A stretch of DNA of 64,000 nucleotides from Paraphaeosphaeria minitans (Eukaryota; Ascomycota; Dothideomycetes; Pleosporales; Didymosphaeriaceae): assembly GCA_015832175.1 (NCBI GenBank), contig WJXW01000004.1, forward strand, positions 2,108,001 through 2,172,000. The letters are read 5' to 3'. A program made the position numbers and the translations under genes. Position 1 is the first letter of the stretch, and every line of letters begins with the position of its first letter. Below, piece by piece: positions 22,974 to 35,024 of this stretch. The notes below the pieces were generated by a model, which was not told the DNA's origin, did not search any database, and worked only from the letters and a program-made list of their open reading frames with translations.

Positions 22974-24326
22974 GCGGTGTGGTCCTCGCGCGACTAGATT
23001 CCGATACCCTGGGAAAGTATCGGGTCCAGCAGACGAGAGGTTCTGCTCGTTGGTGGTGAAAGATGGGAGTTGGGAGACGGGGAGTAAGTCGTGTTATCGG
23101 GGCCTATATCAAAGTCAGCATGTTTTCCGCCAAACACGTATGTTTGCAGGAGACGGGACGCACTTTGAAGGCTTCGAAAGGAATCGCAGAAGGTCCTCTT
23201 GCGGCATAAAACCGGTGGTAATAAGTCGTGAAGAGGGCTGCGGGCTACTAGAGCCTATGCAGTATTGTTACGCGTGCTGGGTAGGTCTGCCAGCTTGAAG
23301 GCTGCGAAGTCGACGAGGGGGTGTCGGGGGCAATTTGCTGCTGGAGATTGAACTGGGTTGGGCATCAGTAACTCTCTGGAAACAGAAATTGGCGGGCGGC
23401 ATGTGAAAGCTGTGGAAAGTACAGTGCATGCTAGAAATACTTACGGTATGAGTTTGTGATGAGCTTCTGACGGTCTTGCTGGTGGCTGCAGGTATTTGTG
23501 AGCGTTGCAGAGGGCGAAATGGCGGAGGGACGAAATTCTGCGCAGCCAGCGTTGTTTTTCGACGTCAATGTGCACGGGCGCACACGAGCGCAGGGCAAGT
23601 GCCACCGTGCCCAGACCGCCCCGCCCACACTCAGCATCGTGTCCGATCGGTGATGGATCGCACGCATGCACTTCCTCCATGTGCCATTCCAGTCTCTACA
23701 CAATATACACGCATACTTCGACCCAAAAACGGTGTTCCATGCCCATGTAGCATCTGTCTTCCATCTCTCCGTTAATGCTGCCTGAGCAAACGCGCACCTG
23801 GAGGTCCCGTCATCTTATGCAACCATATACCTATATTACCACCAAGCGCACGTACCAGTCTCTGCCGGTACAACGGAAAAGAGGTCAAGGCAAGTCTGGC
23901 TTCGGTCTCGCAGAGCATTTCGTGGCTATCGCAAGGGAAATTGAATATGTTCATTAGGCGCTCGATTTCGTGAGCTCCTGTAGTTACTCGTACTCATGTA
24001 GGTATACCTATCCTCTGATATAGATTCCCACTGCTCGACCCGGCTCTTGTTCTCGTCATCGCCGTACGTCCGATAGTTTGTGACATGTTTCTCGTCGATC
24101 CCACCTTACTGCCCATGCGCCGCATGCACCTGCATATCCATCCTGCGCGTAGCCCAGCCCACCGGCACTACTGCATGGCTACCGCTCCCCAACCCTCCCT
24201 TTGCAAATCAATTGCTGTGTTGATGGTGCCTCCCGGCGCATATAATAGGCATATGCGCCATAGCAACATCTCATATACCTATAGCAGCTTTCCACGGCTT
24301 TTATTTTGTCCGCGCGATGACATTGC
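22974..24326. other. Intergenic DNA upstream of spe2
   Basis: No recognisable gene. On the minus strand a donor-like GTAAGT (about 23440-23445) is compatible with an intron in a long spe2 leader. Short frames around 23431-23775 on both strands have no family resemblance. Confidence 0.35.
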
Positions 24327-26604
24327 CTAACCGGGAAGGTTGGATGGAGTCCTGAAGGCAGCTCCGCCGCGCGATTGAAAATACTCGCGCATGTCGAGAA
24401 CGAGGACATCTGGCGCTTCCCACGCAGGAAGCGCGGCAGGTCGTTGATGTCGCTTCACCCAGGCGATATTCCAAGTCGCGCTCCCCCACATGAGTGGTGT
24501 AGCTTTGTCGTGGTCGTTGGTGCTTTGCGCGCAGAAGGCACTGATGCCGAGGGGCACTGGGCAGTGAGCTGTTGAATACGGGCATGTCGGCCTTGTGTCG
24601 AGTTGCGTGCGTCTCAGCCACCGAAGCGAGGCTTCCTAGAAGGCCATAGCCAATTGTCAGCGAAACTGATGTCTTGACATGCATGCCATGCGATTTTCTT
24701 GATTCCAGTCTGTATAGGTCGACAACAAAGGTACTTACCGGCCCAGGTAGCCATTGCACTAAACGCGGTACAGAGTCAGTTGCTCAGGTTCCGTTTTCCA
24801 CTCGGGCGGGTCATACGTACTCATCGTCCAATTCAGTGCTTCTGTAGCCGACCATGAGTATACTATCGAATTCTCTTCGCTCTCGCGTGGTTGTGGTGGC
24901 TGATCTACTCCTTGAGCAGGAGAAGCATCTCTGAATGCAGTTTCCACCGATGCGCGATCGTGGTGCGAGCCTTGCTGCTCCAATTCAATGGGAGATAAGA
25001 ACGGCGAATGAGACCGTGACATAACACACTCCAGAGAAGGAGGCTTTTTGGTGTGTATCACATCGAGCAGGCCAGCGAGGAGTCCTATAGGCGAGTCACA
25101 GAGTGAAAAGGTAAGAGTTTGTGGTCGATAAGAGTAGAGACGCGAAAGCGTAGGACCCAGTGGGCCTCGAAGGCTCTTTAGGCCTTTGATCAGAGATTGA
25201 TTTGCAGTGTCCCTCCCGGAGCCCTCGTGAACCTCTGAAGGGACGTATCCAAAGCTCAGCGAGGTTACGCTAGCCTTTGTGACCTTTGCGACTTGGTACT
25301 TTAAGAACGAAACGGGGTTTTGCTGGAATGTCGGCCGATCAAAGGTGGGATTTGCCGTATGAACCGAGATGCAGCTCTGTGGGTGATCCAAGGCCAATGC
25401 TCGGCAGATTTTGAAGCCCCTGTGCTGTGGTCAGCGATCAGTATTCTTGTGGCCCTCTGTATTCGCGCCTACCATCCGGTGCCGTGGGCAACATAGCGGT
25501 CATAACCCAGACGATTCATGAGCTTGCTGAAGGCCTCCGCCGTCTCCTTTAGGCCGAAGGTCTCGTATGAGCTCGCATCTGAAAAGCCGAAACCTGGTAT
25601 GCTGGGAGCGACGACGTGAAAGGCCTGTTGTGCGCCATCTACAAAGCTCGGTAGCGACTCGGGATCCGTAAGAGCATCGATGATCTTCTGGACCTCTATA
25701 AACGAAGAGGGCCAATTGTGGCAGAAGAGCAGCGGTATCGCATGCCTATGTGGTGAAGGCTTGTGCACAAAGTGAAGGCGTAGTGGCTGAAGTTGTTTTA
25801 CATTATCTGTTGATGAGAGGTTGATGGTAGTCAGTACTGGGGGAGTGAGGTGTTGAGGTGGGTTTCCTGCGCACGCCAGTCGTAGTGTTCCAGCCTATAT
25901 GTGAGTCAGTATAGGGTCATGGAAGGCGCGACTTGGTCCGATGTGGTCTGCAACAACTTGACATGCATAGTCTTGCATTGCGAGCATTAAACCAAACTTG
26001 TGAGTACTGGCTATCGCTGGGCATGTAGCTGCGATGGTGCGGTGAAGAATAGTGACATGCAGCCAGGAGAGGAGGGGTGCGAGTCACGCTTGTGGTGAGT
26101 TGTCCCGATTCAGGGGAGCCACGACCGCCCGTACTCCGAGTTGGGGAAGCAACCGCCGTCTCCGATCGCAGTGCCATGGAGTGGATACTGAAGCTCGCAA
26201 GGACAACAAAGTACCGTGCTTCCACTCTCGACAGCAATCAGATCTGAAATTTGACTAACCAGTAATCCAGCAGAGGTTCTCTGTACAAAGTTAGACGTGC
26301 GGAATAGAAGCTAAACCAGAAGCACACTCACAGCACTGCTTTCGGAGTTCCCAAGTCCCTCGGCAAACGTGTCAATTCCAGTTTCTTCATCGTCAAATCG
26401 AGGTATTTAGAAGACACCTGGAGGACGGTTTCAGCATAGTTGAGTGTTTTCGAAACACTTGCACTATTCGCATTTGCGCGTTTGTAAACCGATGGCAGCT
26501 TATTGAGCGAGTTAGAAGACAGCGAGACCTACATGCATTGAATACGGCGTGACCTCCGCATCCGCACCCGCCTCAGTAGCAACATTGACATTGCCCTCGC
26601 CCAT
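24327..26604 (-). pseudogene. Epoxide-hydrolase-like alpha/beta-hydrolase gene with a 1-nt frameshift
   Basis: Seven exons can be joined: 26604-26533, 26417-26332, 26280-26260, 25894-25473, 25419-24821, 24758-24739 and 24635-24327. The product (about 509 codons if unbroken) has the epoxide hydrolase N-terminal domain (EPLLDYW-LEHYDWRAQE across a junction), then RLHFVHKPS, HNWPSSFIEV, SIPGFGFSD, and a C-terminal SATWNIAWVKRHQRP. In exon 4 the frame breaks just after LPQY (about 25831-25836): one missing base brings a TGA, and the next frame continues perfectly. At the nucleophile position HGTGWG has Gly where active enzymes have Asp, and the usual GGHFA histidine region reads AALPA. Exons 3 and 6 are only 21 and 20 nt; intron 3 is 365 nt. 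A sequencing error at the break is possible. Confidence 0.75.
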
Positions 26605-27165
26605 CCTGACGGTTCAACAGGCAAATCAACAAGAATCGGCAAAGTCGTATGTGTCGGGGTATCAAAGCACGCTGCACGCACAGCAAAAAAAGGCACGGTA
26701 GGTACAAGAACACAGAGAACGAGCAGATGGCAGCTCGCGGCCCACTAGGTATTTGGAGCCCCATTTCCCAACACAATAGCATAGCCGATAAGCAATTGCG
26801 CGTTTCGGCTCAGGATCTAGGAGGCCTAGATCCAGGCAAAGAGGCGCGAGAAGACATGCGACCGTGGTTGTTTAGCTCCATGGGCGAGTAACTTTGTCGA
26901 AACAAAGGGCCCCCAATTCTGGTGATAGGCTAGAGACGCAGGAAGCACTCGCCACACGTGGCGGAGCACAGCCACGTCAGTCCCCGTCTGCATTCTGCTA
27001 CACATTTCCCGTAATCGGCCAGTCTTGCACAGACCTAGATCGCTAATCACCCTTCCTCTCCCTTTCACGATGATGAATATGTAGATCTGCTACTCGAAGA
27101 AGCGTGGCTGAGCCACCGGCCACACGCGTTCGGTCGTCCAGGGTCCTAGTGCCCTTGCAATATCC
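26605..27165. other. Intergenic spacer
   Basis: It lies between the start of the epoxide-hydrolase-like gene and the stop of the HID1 gene, both on the minus strand, and so holds the promoter of the first. Open frames here are short and unrecognised. Confidence 0.4.
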
Positions 27166-30143
27166 CTAGATCTCTCTAACCGTACTCGGCCTTTCCCCGG
27201 AATTGCCACTGCTAGGCGCACCTCCCTGCGCCATGTGAGTGGCCCGGTCTCTCAAATTCAGACTCCCAATCCTCTGCACGATCGTGCTGCCCACCGCGTC
27301 CACGGCGCCCCGCGGCGCCAACAAACTGGGCGCCTGCGCTGCCGCTTCTTGCACCTTAAATAACCGGATGCTTGTGTTGTTCCATACACCCGCCGTGCCT
27401 TTGGACACTACCATTTCGCCTGCAAAAATGAAGCTCCAGAGGAGAGATTCGTACCAACCCATCGAGAGGGGCGACCACTCGAACGAGTAATTCTTGATTG
27501 GCGAAGGCTCAATGCCGCGGACTTCACTTTCGCGTATGATTTTCAGGGCGGCTGCTGTGTCGGCGGTTGAGGAGCCGGTGTTGGGAATCTTCGGACCCAG
27601 CTCGGATATCAGCATGAGAATGGTGTGCAATGGCAATTCAGGAAGCCAGCTTTCGATCTGTAGTTGATCAGCATTGCGAACGTACAAAAAGCCTCACCAG
27701 CTTACCCATGAAGCAGAGGGCGTGAAGAAATCCGCTGCGCCTATTATAGGAGTCGCGATGCTGCTGAGACTAGTGGTGCTGTTCTGCCGCGAGAATGCAG
27801 GCTGCCCAACCGGCATCTTCCCGCGTGCCTTCTCGGACATGCCTCTTAGTTGCTGAGGTAAAGGATCATCCATCGACGATGCTATCGAGCCACTTCTGGA
27901 AGCGTCCGAGGGAGCATGAACTGGCGATTGCGGAGTGGTCGCCGGGTGAGGCCCGTCAACATCAGAATCTTCATCGTCACCAATAGCGAAAGCACTGCTC
28001 TCCTCAGGGACATTGCTCAGCGTAGGTGTACGCGGCATAGTCTGACTCCGCATGCTGTCGATCGAGTCCGCTCGCGGGTGCTCCCCACTGCTCTCCTTTC
28101 GCAGCTGGTTTTGGCGTTCAATTTCCTCCTGGCCGCTTTCTAGTGTAAAGTTGCGGAGGGCTTGGAATCGTTTCCGTGACCTTATGATAGCATAAACCAG
28201 GTTGGGATTGTCTGTTGGGCGTCAATTACGGTTTCTACATCAAGGCATGAACTTACGTAGGTATTGATGCTCGATTATAGCATTGAGGGCTTCCAGCAAG
28301 GACTGCAACAAAGTGTGATTGGTCTCATTTGCAAATAGGAAGCTAGGGGAGGACATCGATGCGAACAACTGTAAAAGCTTGGAGCTTGGAGCTCTACCCA
28401 AGTTTTGCACATGGGGAGCGATGTTCTGGATGACCGCTAATAACGCCGGATAGATGGCATCTAGCTTTCCCTTGCTCGTGGTAAGCAGTGTATATATCGA
28501 CTATAGTGTGTGTTAGCAGAGTGAGCCCGTATACAGATGAGATCTTACTGTGATAAGATAGTCGGCATATGTGCCATGGAAGTTGGATATGCGAATGCTG
28601 GCCGGTAGCGACTCTTGCCCCTCGAATGTTTTGTTCAAGCTCTTGCCAAAGTGAGACTCCACGCTCAAGGTTTGCAATACAAAAATGCACATCCGGACGA
28701 GACCCTGCTTGGTAGGGTCATTGCGCTGATCCATAGCATAATACAGCACCAGAACAACAAAATCATGGGCCCTATCAGTATCGATGATGAAGGATCGGAA
28801 GCGCTTGTTGCACTGCAAGGTTTCCCAGAACAACATGATCATCTCAGGTGCCCACGTCAGTGACTTGTGGCTGCCTGGAAGGTATGTGGATGTTGCTTGT
28901 AACTAAGCCTAATCAGCAGGCGCAGATACACGTGGTGTACAGCGGTCATACAGGTTGATTGAGTATTCTCGTCATCCCATCGACGAGAAACTGAAAATCT
29001 TGCGGTCGATGCAAGCGACCGAGGAAATAGCGGAAAGTGTTGCGGGGAGGCGTTCCAGTGCCTGGTTCCGGGATGGGATAAAGTATGAGCACAAGCAGTA
29101 GCTGCAGACAATATGTGACGAGGATCTGTTTCTGGTCCTTGAACACGACATGGTCGTAGGGCACTCGCCACGAAGCTGGATTGTATTTCAGGGTCTATCG
29201 GACGGTCAGACGGGGCGTGAAGGATGCAGTAACGGGAAGACGTACAGTGTTGAGCAGGGAGCAGAGAACAGACAAGACGACTTGCTTGTCGAAACTTGTT
29301 GCCATGTACGTGATTGCCTTAACGCCCTTTACAGGCAACACATTGGCAGACATATACATGGACTTGCTCGCCAGGGTCAGGAGCAGACGCAGGATCTCGG
29401 TTCTGTTGTTTTCGAATTCCTTGGTCGAGGCAATGGGCGTGTTGCAGCCGACGCCGCTCTGCCATATCGCATACGAGACCTTGTTCTTGGCGGCAGGCAC
29501 CTTGGGCAGGGTGAAGTCGGAGAAGAAGAGCAGGTCGATCAAGGTGTCGATGATGTCCTCTGCCAGCGGCTTGGCCTGCTCGAACTCGGGCTCCTGCTCG
29601 TTGGCGGTGAGCGTCTGTTCTGAATCGGACTCGTCGAAGAGCACCTCGGTGCGCAGCTGGCTGCGGTGGCTGCGCTTCCGGCGGGCACCCCAGAAGAAGT
29701 TGTCTTCCCAGGCATCGAGGTGGTCAGCCTCGTAGATGAAGGGCAGGACACGGGTGAGCACGCGGATGCAGTTGAGGGCGTCGCGCTCGGGCGCAAGCTC
29801 CGGGTCGGGGAACGAGGGGTGGTTGCGCAGCACGCAGAGGCGCGACGTCACAGCGAGCACCAGCGTCTCGAGGTTGGCGATGTTGCTGTCGCGTGTGCGC
29901 CGGATGTCGGCAGGCGAGAAGAGCGAGAAAACATCCTCTGCCGACTCGGGCAGCTCCCAGAACTGTGGCAGCGCAGCCGTCAGCGGATGGGCATCAACAT
30001 GGGCATGGGAATATGTATAGCCATGTGCGTCGGGAGGATGAGCTTACGCCGGTCCAGTACGTATCGTCGGCGGGGATCTGCTTGGGCTCTGCCAGGCGGA
30101 AGATGCCCTGCTTGAAGCTGAGCTTGGAGTCGGACGCGCCCAT
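27166..30143 (-). CDS. HID1/Ftp105 family protein
   Basis: Peripheral Golgi/TGN protein family (animal HID-1 in dense-core vesicle biogenesis, fission yeast Ftp105). Seven exons: 30143-30048, 29962-29246, 29194-28952, 28902-28549, 28500-28257, 28211-27706 and 27657-27166, with introns of 85, 51, 49, 48, 45 and 48 nt, joined in frame to 883 residues. The N-terminus MGASDSKLSFKQGIFRLAE carries the Gly2 expected for N-myristoylation. Other family segments are FWELP, DNFFWG, FLVDGMTRILNQP, MIMLFWETLQCNKRFRSFI, and the WYESLLWSFIFAGE stretch near the end. A Ser/Pro-rich, acidic insertion precedes the C-terminal helices. It is divergent from XPB over 492 bp. Confidence 0.9.
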
Positions 30144-30635
30144 GGGAGTTTGTGCCCTCAGCTTGTGGAGTAGTCAGTAGTCTGTGGTGGAGCAGCACCA
30201 GCACCAAACCAACACCTGCCTGCACCCCACAGCTCACATGAGCGCGCGTCACGCGCCTCGACGCGACACGCAGCCACCACACCCCAGCTGCGACTATGTA
30301 ATTTCGGCACTCGTCATCTCTGCACCCGTTCACGCGACTGGGACTACACATCTTCCTATACAATGCAATTCACACGTACAGAGTCGGAGGGCATCCCTGC
30401 TTAGTAAGACCTCTTGGCAGTCGCGCCTGCTCCAGCGTCATATCTACCGTACCAGCGCCACCTGCAGCTGCCTTTCATTTAGTATCCTCACTCTCTCCCG
30501 CCCACCCCGCCCGCGCTACTCCCACTGCACCGCTGCGCTGCGAGTTCCCGTCCGACAACGCATCGCTACCGCAACCTCGCATACCACTGCGCGCAAGAGC
30601 GCTCCGCCCGGCGACCTGAGGCTCGACGCATCGAC
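30144..30635. promoter_or_regulatory. Divergent promoter, HID1 gene and XPB
   Basis: 492 bp between outward-facing start codons, with long C-rich and pyrimidine-rich tracts on the plus strand before the XPB start. No gene is seen in it. Confidence 0.5.
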
Positions 30636-33047
30636 ATGCCGCCCAAGAAGCGCAAAGCCGAGGCCGCCGAGGCCGAAGTGGATGGGCAAGAGTGGTCTGG
30701 CGGAGAGCTGAGTGATGCCGATACCTTCAAGCGGCTCGAGAACAAGTTTTCTCTTGTCGGACATCAAAAGCCTCGTCACCAGACAGACGGTGCCTCGGGA
30801 CTCTTTCAGAACGATCAGGCCTCCCAGCCTCTCAAGCCTGACCACGCCAGCCGCCCCATGTGGGTGGTCGAGGACGGCAAGATCATTCTCGAGTCGTTTA
30901 GCCCTCTGTTTCCCGAGGCGCAAGACTTCCTGATCAACATAGCTGAGCCCATCTCGCGTGTCTCAAGAATGCACGAGTACACCTTGACTGCCCACAGCCT
31001 CTTTGCCGCAGTCTCTGTCGGCCATACCCCCGATGAGATCATCAACAGACTCGAGAAGTATTCCAAAGCCGTCCTTAATTCCACCGTCGTCAGCTTCATC
31101 AAGAAGTCTTCTGCCGCCTACGGAAAAGCCAAAATTGTTCTGAAGAAGACCCTTTCCTACATCGAGAGTGATGACCCTGCGTTGTTGCGCCAGCTGCTGC
31201 AGGACCCCGTCATATCACAAAGTTTAGCCGACAGCAGCGCCACATTGATCACCGAGGCGGCTCCAAAGTTTGGCCAGATGATGATTCCGGGCACCAAGAT
31301 GGCTGCTGGTGCCAACCAGATTGCGCAACCCGAGCTTGCTGCTGAAGAGCCGGAAGAGCCCAACAAAATCATCGCTGCACTTCGAGAAGACGACGAAGAA
31401 GAAGAGGAAGAGGCTAAAGTGCATTCCTTTCAGATCAGAAGTGAGACACGCGAGGCTGTGATCAAGCAGTGCTGGGAGATCGGCTATCCATTGACCCAGG
31501 AATATGACTTCAATAATGACCAAGTGAATGCAAACCTTAACATCGATCTAAAGCCCCACGCTCAGATCCGATACTACCAGGAGAAGGCACTGAGTAAGAT
31601 GTTCTCCAACTCGCGAGCCCGATCCGGCGTCATAGTTCTCCCGTGCGGTGCTGGCAAGACGCTAGTGGGCATCACAGCTGCCTGCGGAGTGAAGAAGTCT
31701 TGCATAGTCCTATGTAACAGCACCATGTCAGCAATACAGTGGAGAACAGAGTTTCTCAACTGGAGCAACATCAATCCCGACGACATTGCCGTTTTAACCT
31801 CGATGGAGAAGAACGTCTTCCCCAAGTCCGCTGGAGTTTTGGTGACGACTTATCACATGCTCGCTGCATCTGGGAAAAGGGCGCACGATACTGCTGCCGC
31901 TCTCAAATTCATTCAAGAGCGAGAGTGGGGCTTGCTCATTGCCGATGAAGTTCACATAATTCCTGCGGCAATGTTTAAGAAGGTCACTTATTCAGTGGCA
32001 TCGCACTGCAAGCTAGGCCTGACGGCAACGTTGCTTCGGGAAGACGACAAGATAGGGACGTTGAACTTCTTGGTGGGGCCAAAGCTCTACGAAGCGAACT
32101 GGCAAGAACTTTCCCAACAAGGCCACATAGCCAAGGTGCAATGCGCCGAGGTCTGGTGTAGAATGGCCCCGGAATTCTATCGAGAATGGCTGAACACGAC
32201 AGGATCCAACAGCCCCAAGAAGCAGCTGCTTGCTGTCCTAAATCCATACAAATTCCAGGCCTGTCAATTTCTCATCGATTATCACCACAAGCGTGGCGAC
32301 AAGACCATTGTCTTCTCTGACAATGTGTACGCACTCACAAAGTACTCAATAAAACTGGGGTGCCCCCAGATCCACGGTGGCACCTCACAACATGAGCGAC
32401 AACTTGTCCTAGAGAATTTCCGGAACAACCCGGCGATCCACACCATATTTTTGTCGAAGATTGGTGACACCAGTCTCGACCTACCTGAGGCAACATGTCT
32501 CATCCAAATCAGCTCTCACTACGGTTCTCGCCGTCAAGAGGCACAACGACTCGGGAGAATCCTTCGGGCGAAGCGGCGTAATGATGAAGGGTTCAACGCT
32601 TTCTTCTACTCGTTGGTCTCCAAGGACACAGATGAGATGACGTACGCTGCTCGACGGCAGTCGTTCCTTGTCGATCAAGGGTACGCTTTCAAAATCATCA
32701 CCAGATTGGAGGGCATCGAGGACCGCACCGACCTATTTTTCCGCACGTTGACGGACCGAAAAGAATTGCTGACCGAGGTCTGTCTCGCTAAGGAGTCCGA
32801 CGCCGCAGAGGAGCACATCGCAGGCGACACGTTCTCCATGAACCTCAACAAGCGTAAGAAAGGTGGCGCACGCCGCACTGCGGGCACGCTGGCCGACCTC
32901 TCTGGAGGTGCGGGCATGTCGTATATTGAGTACAACAAGACGAAGAACAAGGAGCTCTCTAAGAGCAAGGGCGTGAAGAACAACTTCATCCGCAAGCTCA
33001 ATAGCAGCCACACGAACGCAAAGAAGAGGAAGGCTGCTGGACAATAA
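30636..33047 (+). CDS. ssl2: TFIIH helicase subunit XPB/Ssl2 (Rad25)
   Basis: 3'-5' DNA translocase of TFIIH that opens promoters for RNA polymerase II and damaged DNA in nucleotide excision repair. Intronless, 803 residues. After a basic start (MPPKKRKAEA) come the N-terminal XPB domain (ADHASRPMWVVEDG), an acidic linker, and the helicase core: Walker A PCGAGKT near residue 336, DEVH box near 436, LTATLLREDDK, the GGTSQHERQ and LGRILRAK motifs of the second lobe, and ETREAVIKQCWEIGYP before the core. The basic C-terminal tail ends in KKRKAAGQ. All motifs are intact and the length is close to that of yeast Ssl2. Confidence 0.96.
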   Translation: MPPKKRKAEAAEAEVDGQEWSGGELSDADTFKRLENKFSLVGHQKPRHQTDGASGLFQNDQASQPLKPDHASRPMWVVEDGKIILESFSPLFPEAQDFLINIAEPISRVSRMHEYTLTAHSLFAAVSVGHTPDEIINRLEKYSKAVLNSTVVSFIKKSSAAYGKAKIVLKKTLSYIESDDPALLRQLLQDPVISQSLADSSATLITEAAPKFGQMMIPGTKMAAGANQIAQPELAAEEPEEPNKIIAALREDDEEEEEEAKVHSFQIRSETREAVIKQCWEIGYPLTQEYDFNNDQVNANLNIDLKPHAQIRYYQEKALSKMFSNSRARSGVIVLPCGAGKTLVGITAACGVKKSCIVLCNSTMSAIQWRTEFLNWSNINPDDIAVLTSMEKNVFPKSAGVLVTTYHMLAASGKRAHDTAAALKFIQEREWGLLIADEVHIIPAAMFKKVTYSVASHCKLGLTATLLREDDKIGTLNFLVGPKLYEANWQELSQQGHIAKVQCAEVWCRMAPEFYREWLNTTGSNSPKKQLLAVLNPYKFQACQFLIDYHHKRGDKTIVFSDNVYALTKYSIKLGCPQIHGGTSQHERQLVLENFRNNPAIHTIFLSKIGDTSLDLPEATCLIQISSHYGSRRQEAQRLGRILRAKRRNDEGFNAFFYSLVSKDTDEMTYAARRQSFLVDQGYAFKIITRLEGIEDRTDLFFRTLTDRKELLTEVCLAKESDAAEEHIAGDTFSMNLNKRKKGGARRTAGTLADLSGGAGMSYIEYNKTKNKELSKSKGVKNNFIRKLNSSHTNAKKRKAAGQ

Positions 33048-35024
33048 GCGACCAACGGCAAAGAGGTGGAGGGGTCCACTGATGCTTGAGCAGATGCGGA
33101 GGAGACTCGGTCGGCAGGAGCGGTCGCTCGTTGCAGTTGCCGCCATGATCCTGGTGACTGGGTTGCATCTTGCGGCGCTGTGCAACAATGCATCAGCATA
33201 CCTACTCGGCTCGCTCGAGTACCCGACAAAGCGGCAATGGGTTTGTAGAATTACGATGTGCATTTTGACCGGCGTCGATGATGCATGCATAGTTTTGGAG
33301 TTTTAGGTTGGTCTTTGTCAATCAGAAAGTTCGGCTTTCCCATTATTGGATTGCGGTTTCATCGGATTGCGGGACGATAGACAGGGTGCCACATTTGTTG
33401 TAGTTATAGATCCTCACGAACACATGAAACATACGACCTAAGTCTGTTCGAGCGTTTCTATCCTTTTCGTGTTCTCAGACTCAGGTTTTGTCACAGCGCG
33501 GATGCATCAGTGGTGAGGAACATTCATGCGAGGCGGCAAGCCACGCGACCCCCCTTCACTAATGCTGCAGCCCGCTAGGAACCGTGGAAACTAGGTCATC
33601 TGGCACCTGCCGCTCCGGAACGGGTGCCTGGGCAGTGATAGGCTTGACGGGAGACCGTGTTGGTCAGGATAGAAGCTTGGTGGATTATGTCAGGATTGGG
33701 GAGGACGTGGGATTAGGTATGTTCGTAGACTGGTATACTACTTGCTTCTTTTAGACGAAGATGGACCAGAGCATGACGCCTTGCTAACCTGCATTGTACT
33801 GGGGATGCAGAAGGTCTGGCGAGTCTTCCAATCACTATGGGTGTAGGCTTCGGCAAGTTGCTCCGCTGCTCTGCAGTCGAGCACGAGGTTCGGATGCCTA
33901 GCACCAAGCTTTCTCGGCATGCTGCTCCTAGCATCAAACACGGATACCTATGGCCCAGTGTGTATCACCAGATCCTTATAGGACCGAGAAAAAACCGTGG
34001 AACCACAAACAGACAAATGGAGTCAGAGGTCTTCCGACCCAATCATCGATTGTGCTGCACGCTGAACAATCAACAGCTACAATCAGCAACACAGGTCCGT
34101 GGATCGTGGGAGCTACGAATTATGTGAGCGGCATACGATCGCACTGCATCACAACCGATAGCGGTACCGGCAACCGTTGTACTGGAGATCGCAGGCTGGA
34201 TCGAAGACTATGAACTGCCAGCCATTCTGATTTAACACATGGTTAGCCTCGTCCAGGCGACTGGAGAAGAGACCAATAAGTAATCATACCATTGCTATAT
34301 CTATTCCGTCCGCTCGGAATTACCTATAGGTATGGTGAGCAACACTCCGCCCTAAGCCAGCGCTCCGGACAGTACTCCTTTGCTGGTCCAGAAGATGTCA
34401 CAGCCACGTGCATTTATGCGTATCTAGTAGCGATGCATCATCTGCATGTTGCAACGGCCACAGGCGACGAATTGCCCCACTTTACCAATGCAGTGGAAAG
34501 GAAAGTCAGGCAGCGTAAGGCCAATCGTAGCGAAAGGAACTGTCTCCGGTGACCCCTTGTATGCTTCCATGCGACGGTTCATGCCAGGGTAGTCTCGGAA
34601 CGTGCAACTTTACATGAAGTAGTCTAGCGGCAAGATATTCGGCGCAGTCCCTACAGCTAGTCGCGGGATCTGCGGGGCCTGAGTTGGTGGCATTGGCTGG
34701 GATCGGCATACATGCATCCGCGATGTGATTTCCAGAATCAGGAAGACGTCGGCTCGCGGAGTCGGACCCGGCCCGTCGCTTGTTGTCCCCCAGCACCACC
34801 TCTCCCACCCCCCATCGACAACCTTCCCCTCTGCAGGCCCTCCACTTGCATCATGACCAACTTAGGCTTCTGAAGCATACGCTGGACCGGGAAATTCCAG
34901 CCTTCTAGTCGTCGGGGTCGAAGCCGGGCATATCAACATCGATAGCAGCGCTCGCAGTGCTTATTAAAATGCGCAGTCTTCTCGGGCGTCCTTCCTTATT
35001 CCACCATTTTTATCGAGTCCTGAT
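33048..35024. other. 2-kb intergenic region
   Basis: It lies between the XPB stop and the start of the Zn2Cys6 factor. Frames at 33082-33306, 33837-34213, 34292-34552 and 34506-34808 are short, unrelated to any family I know, and lack convincing splice partners. The last few hundred bases should be the promoter of the next gene. I see nothing else. Confidence 0.4.
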
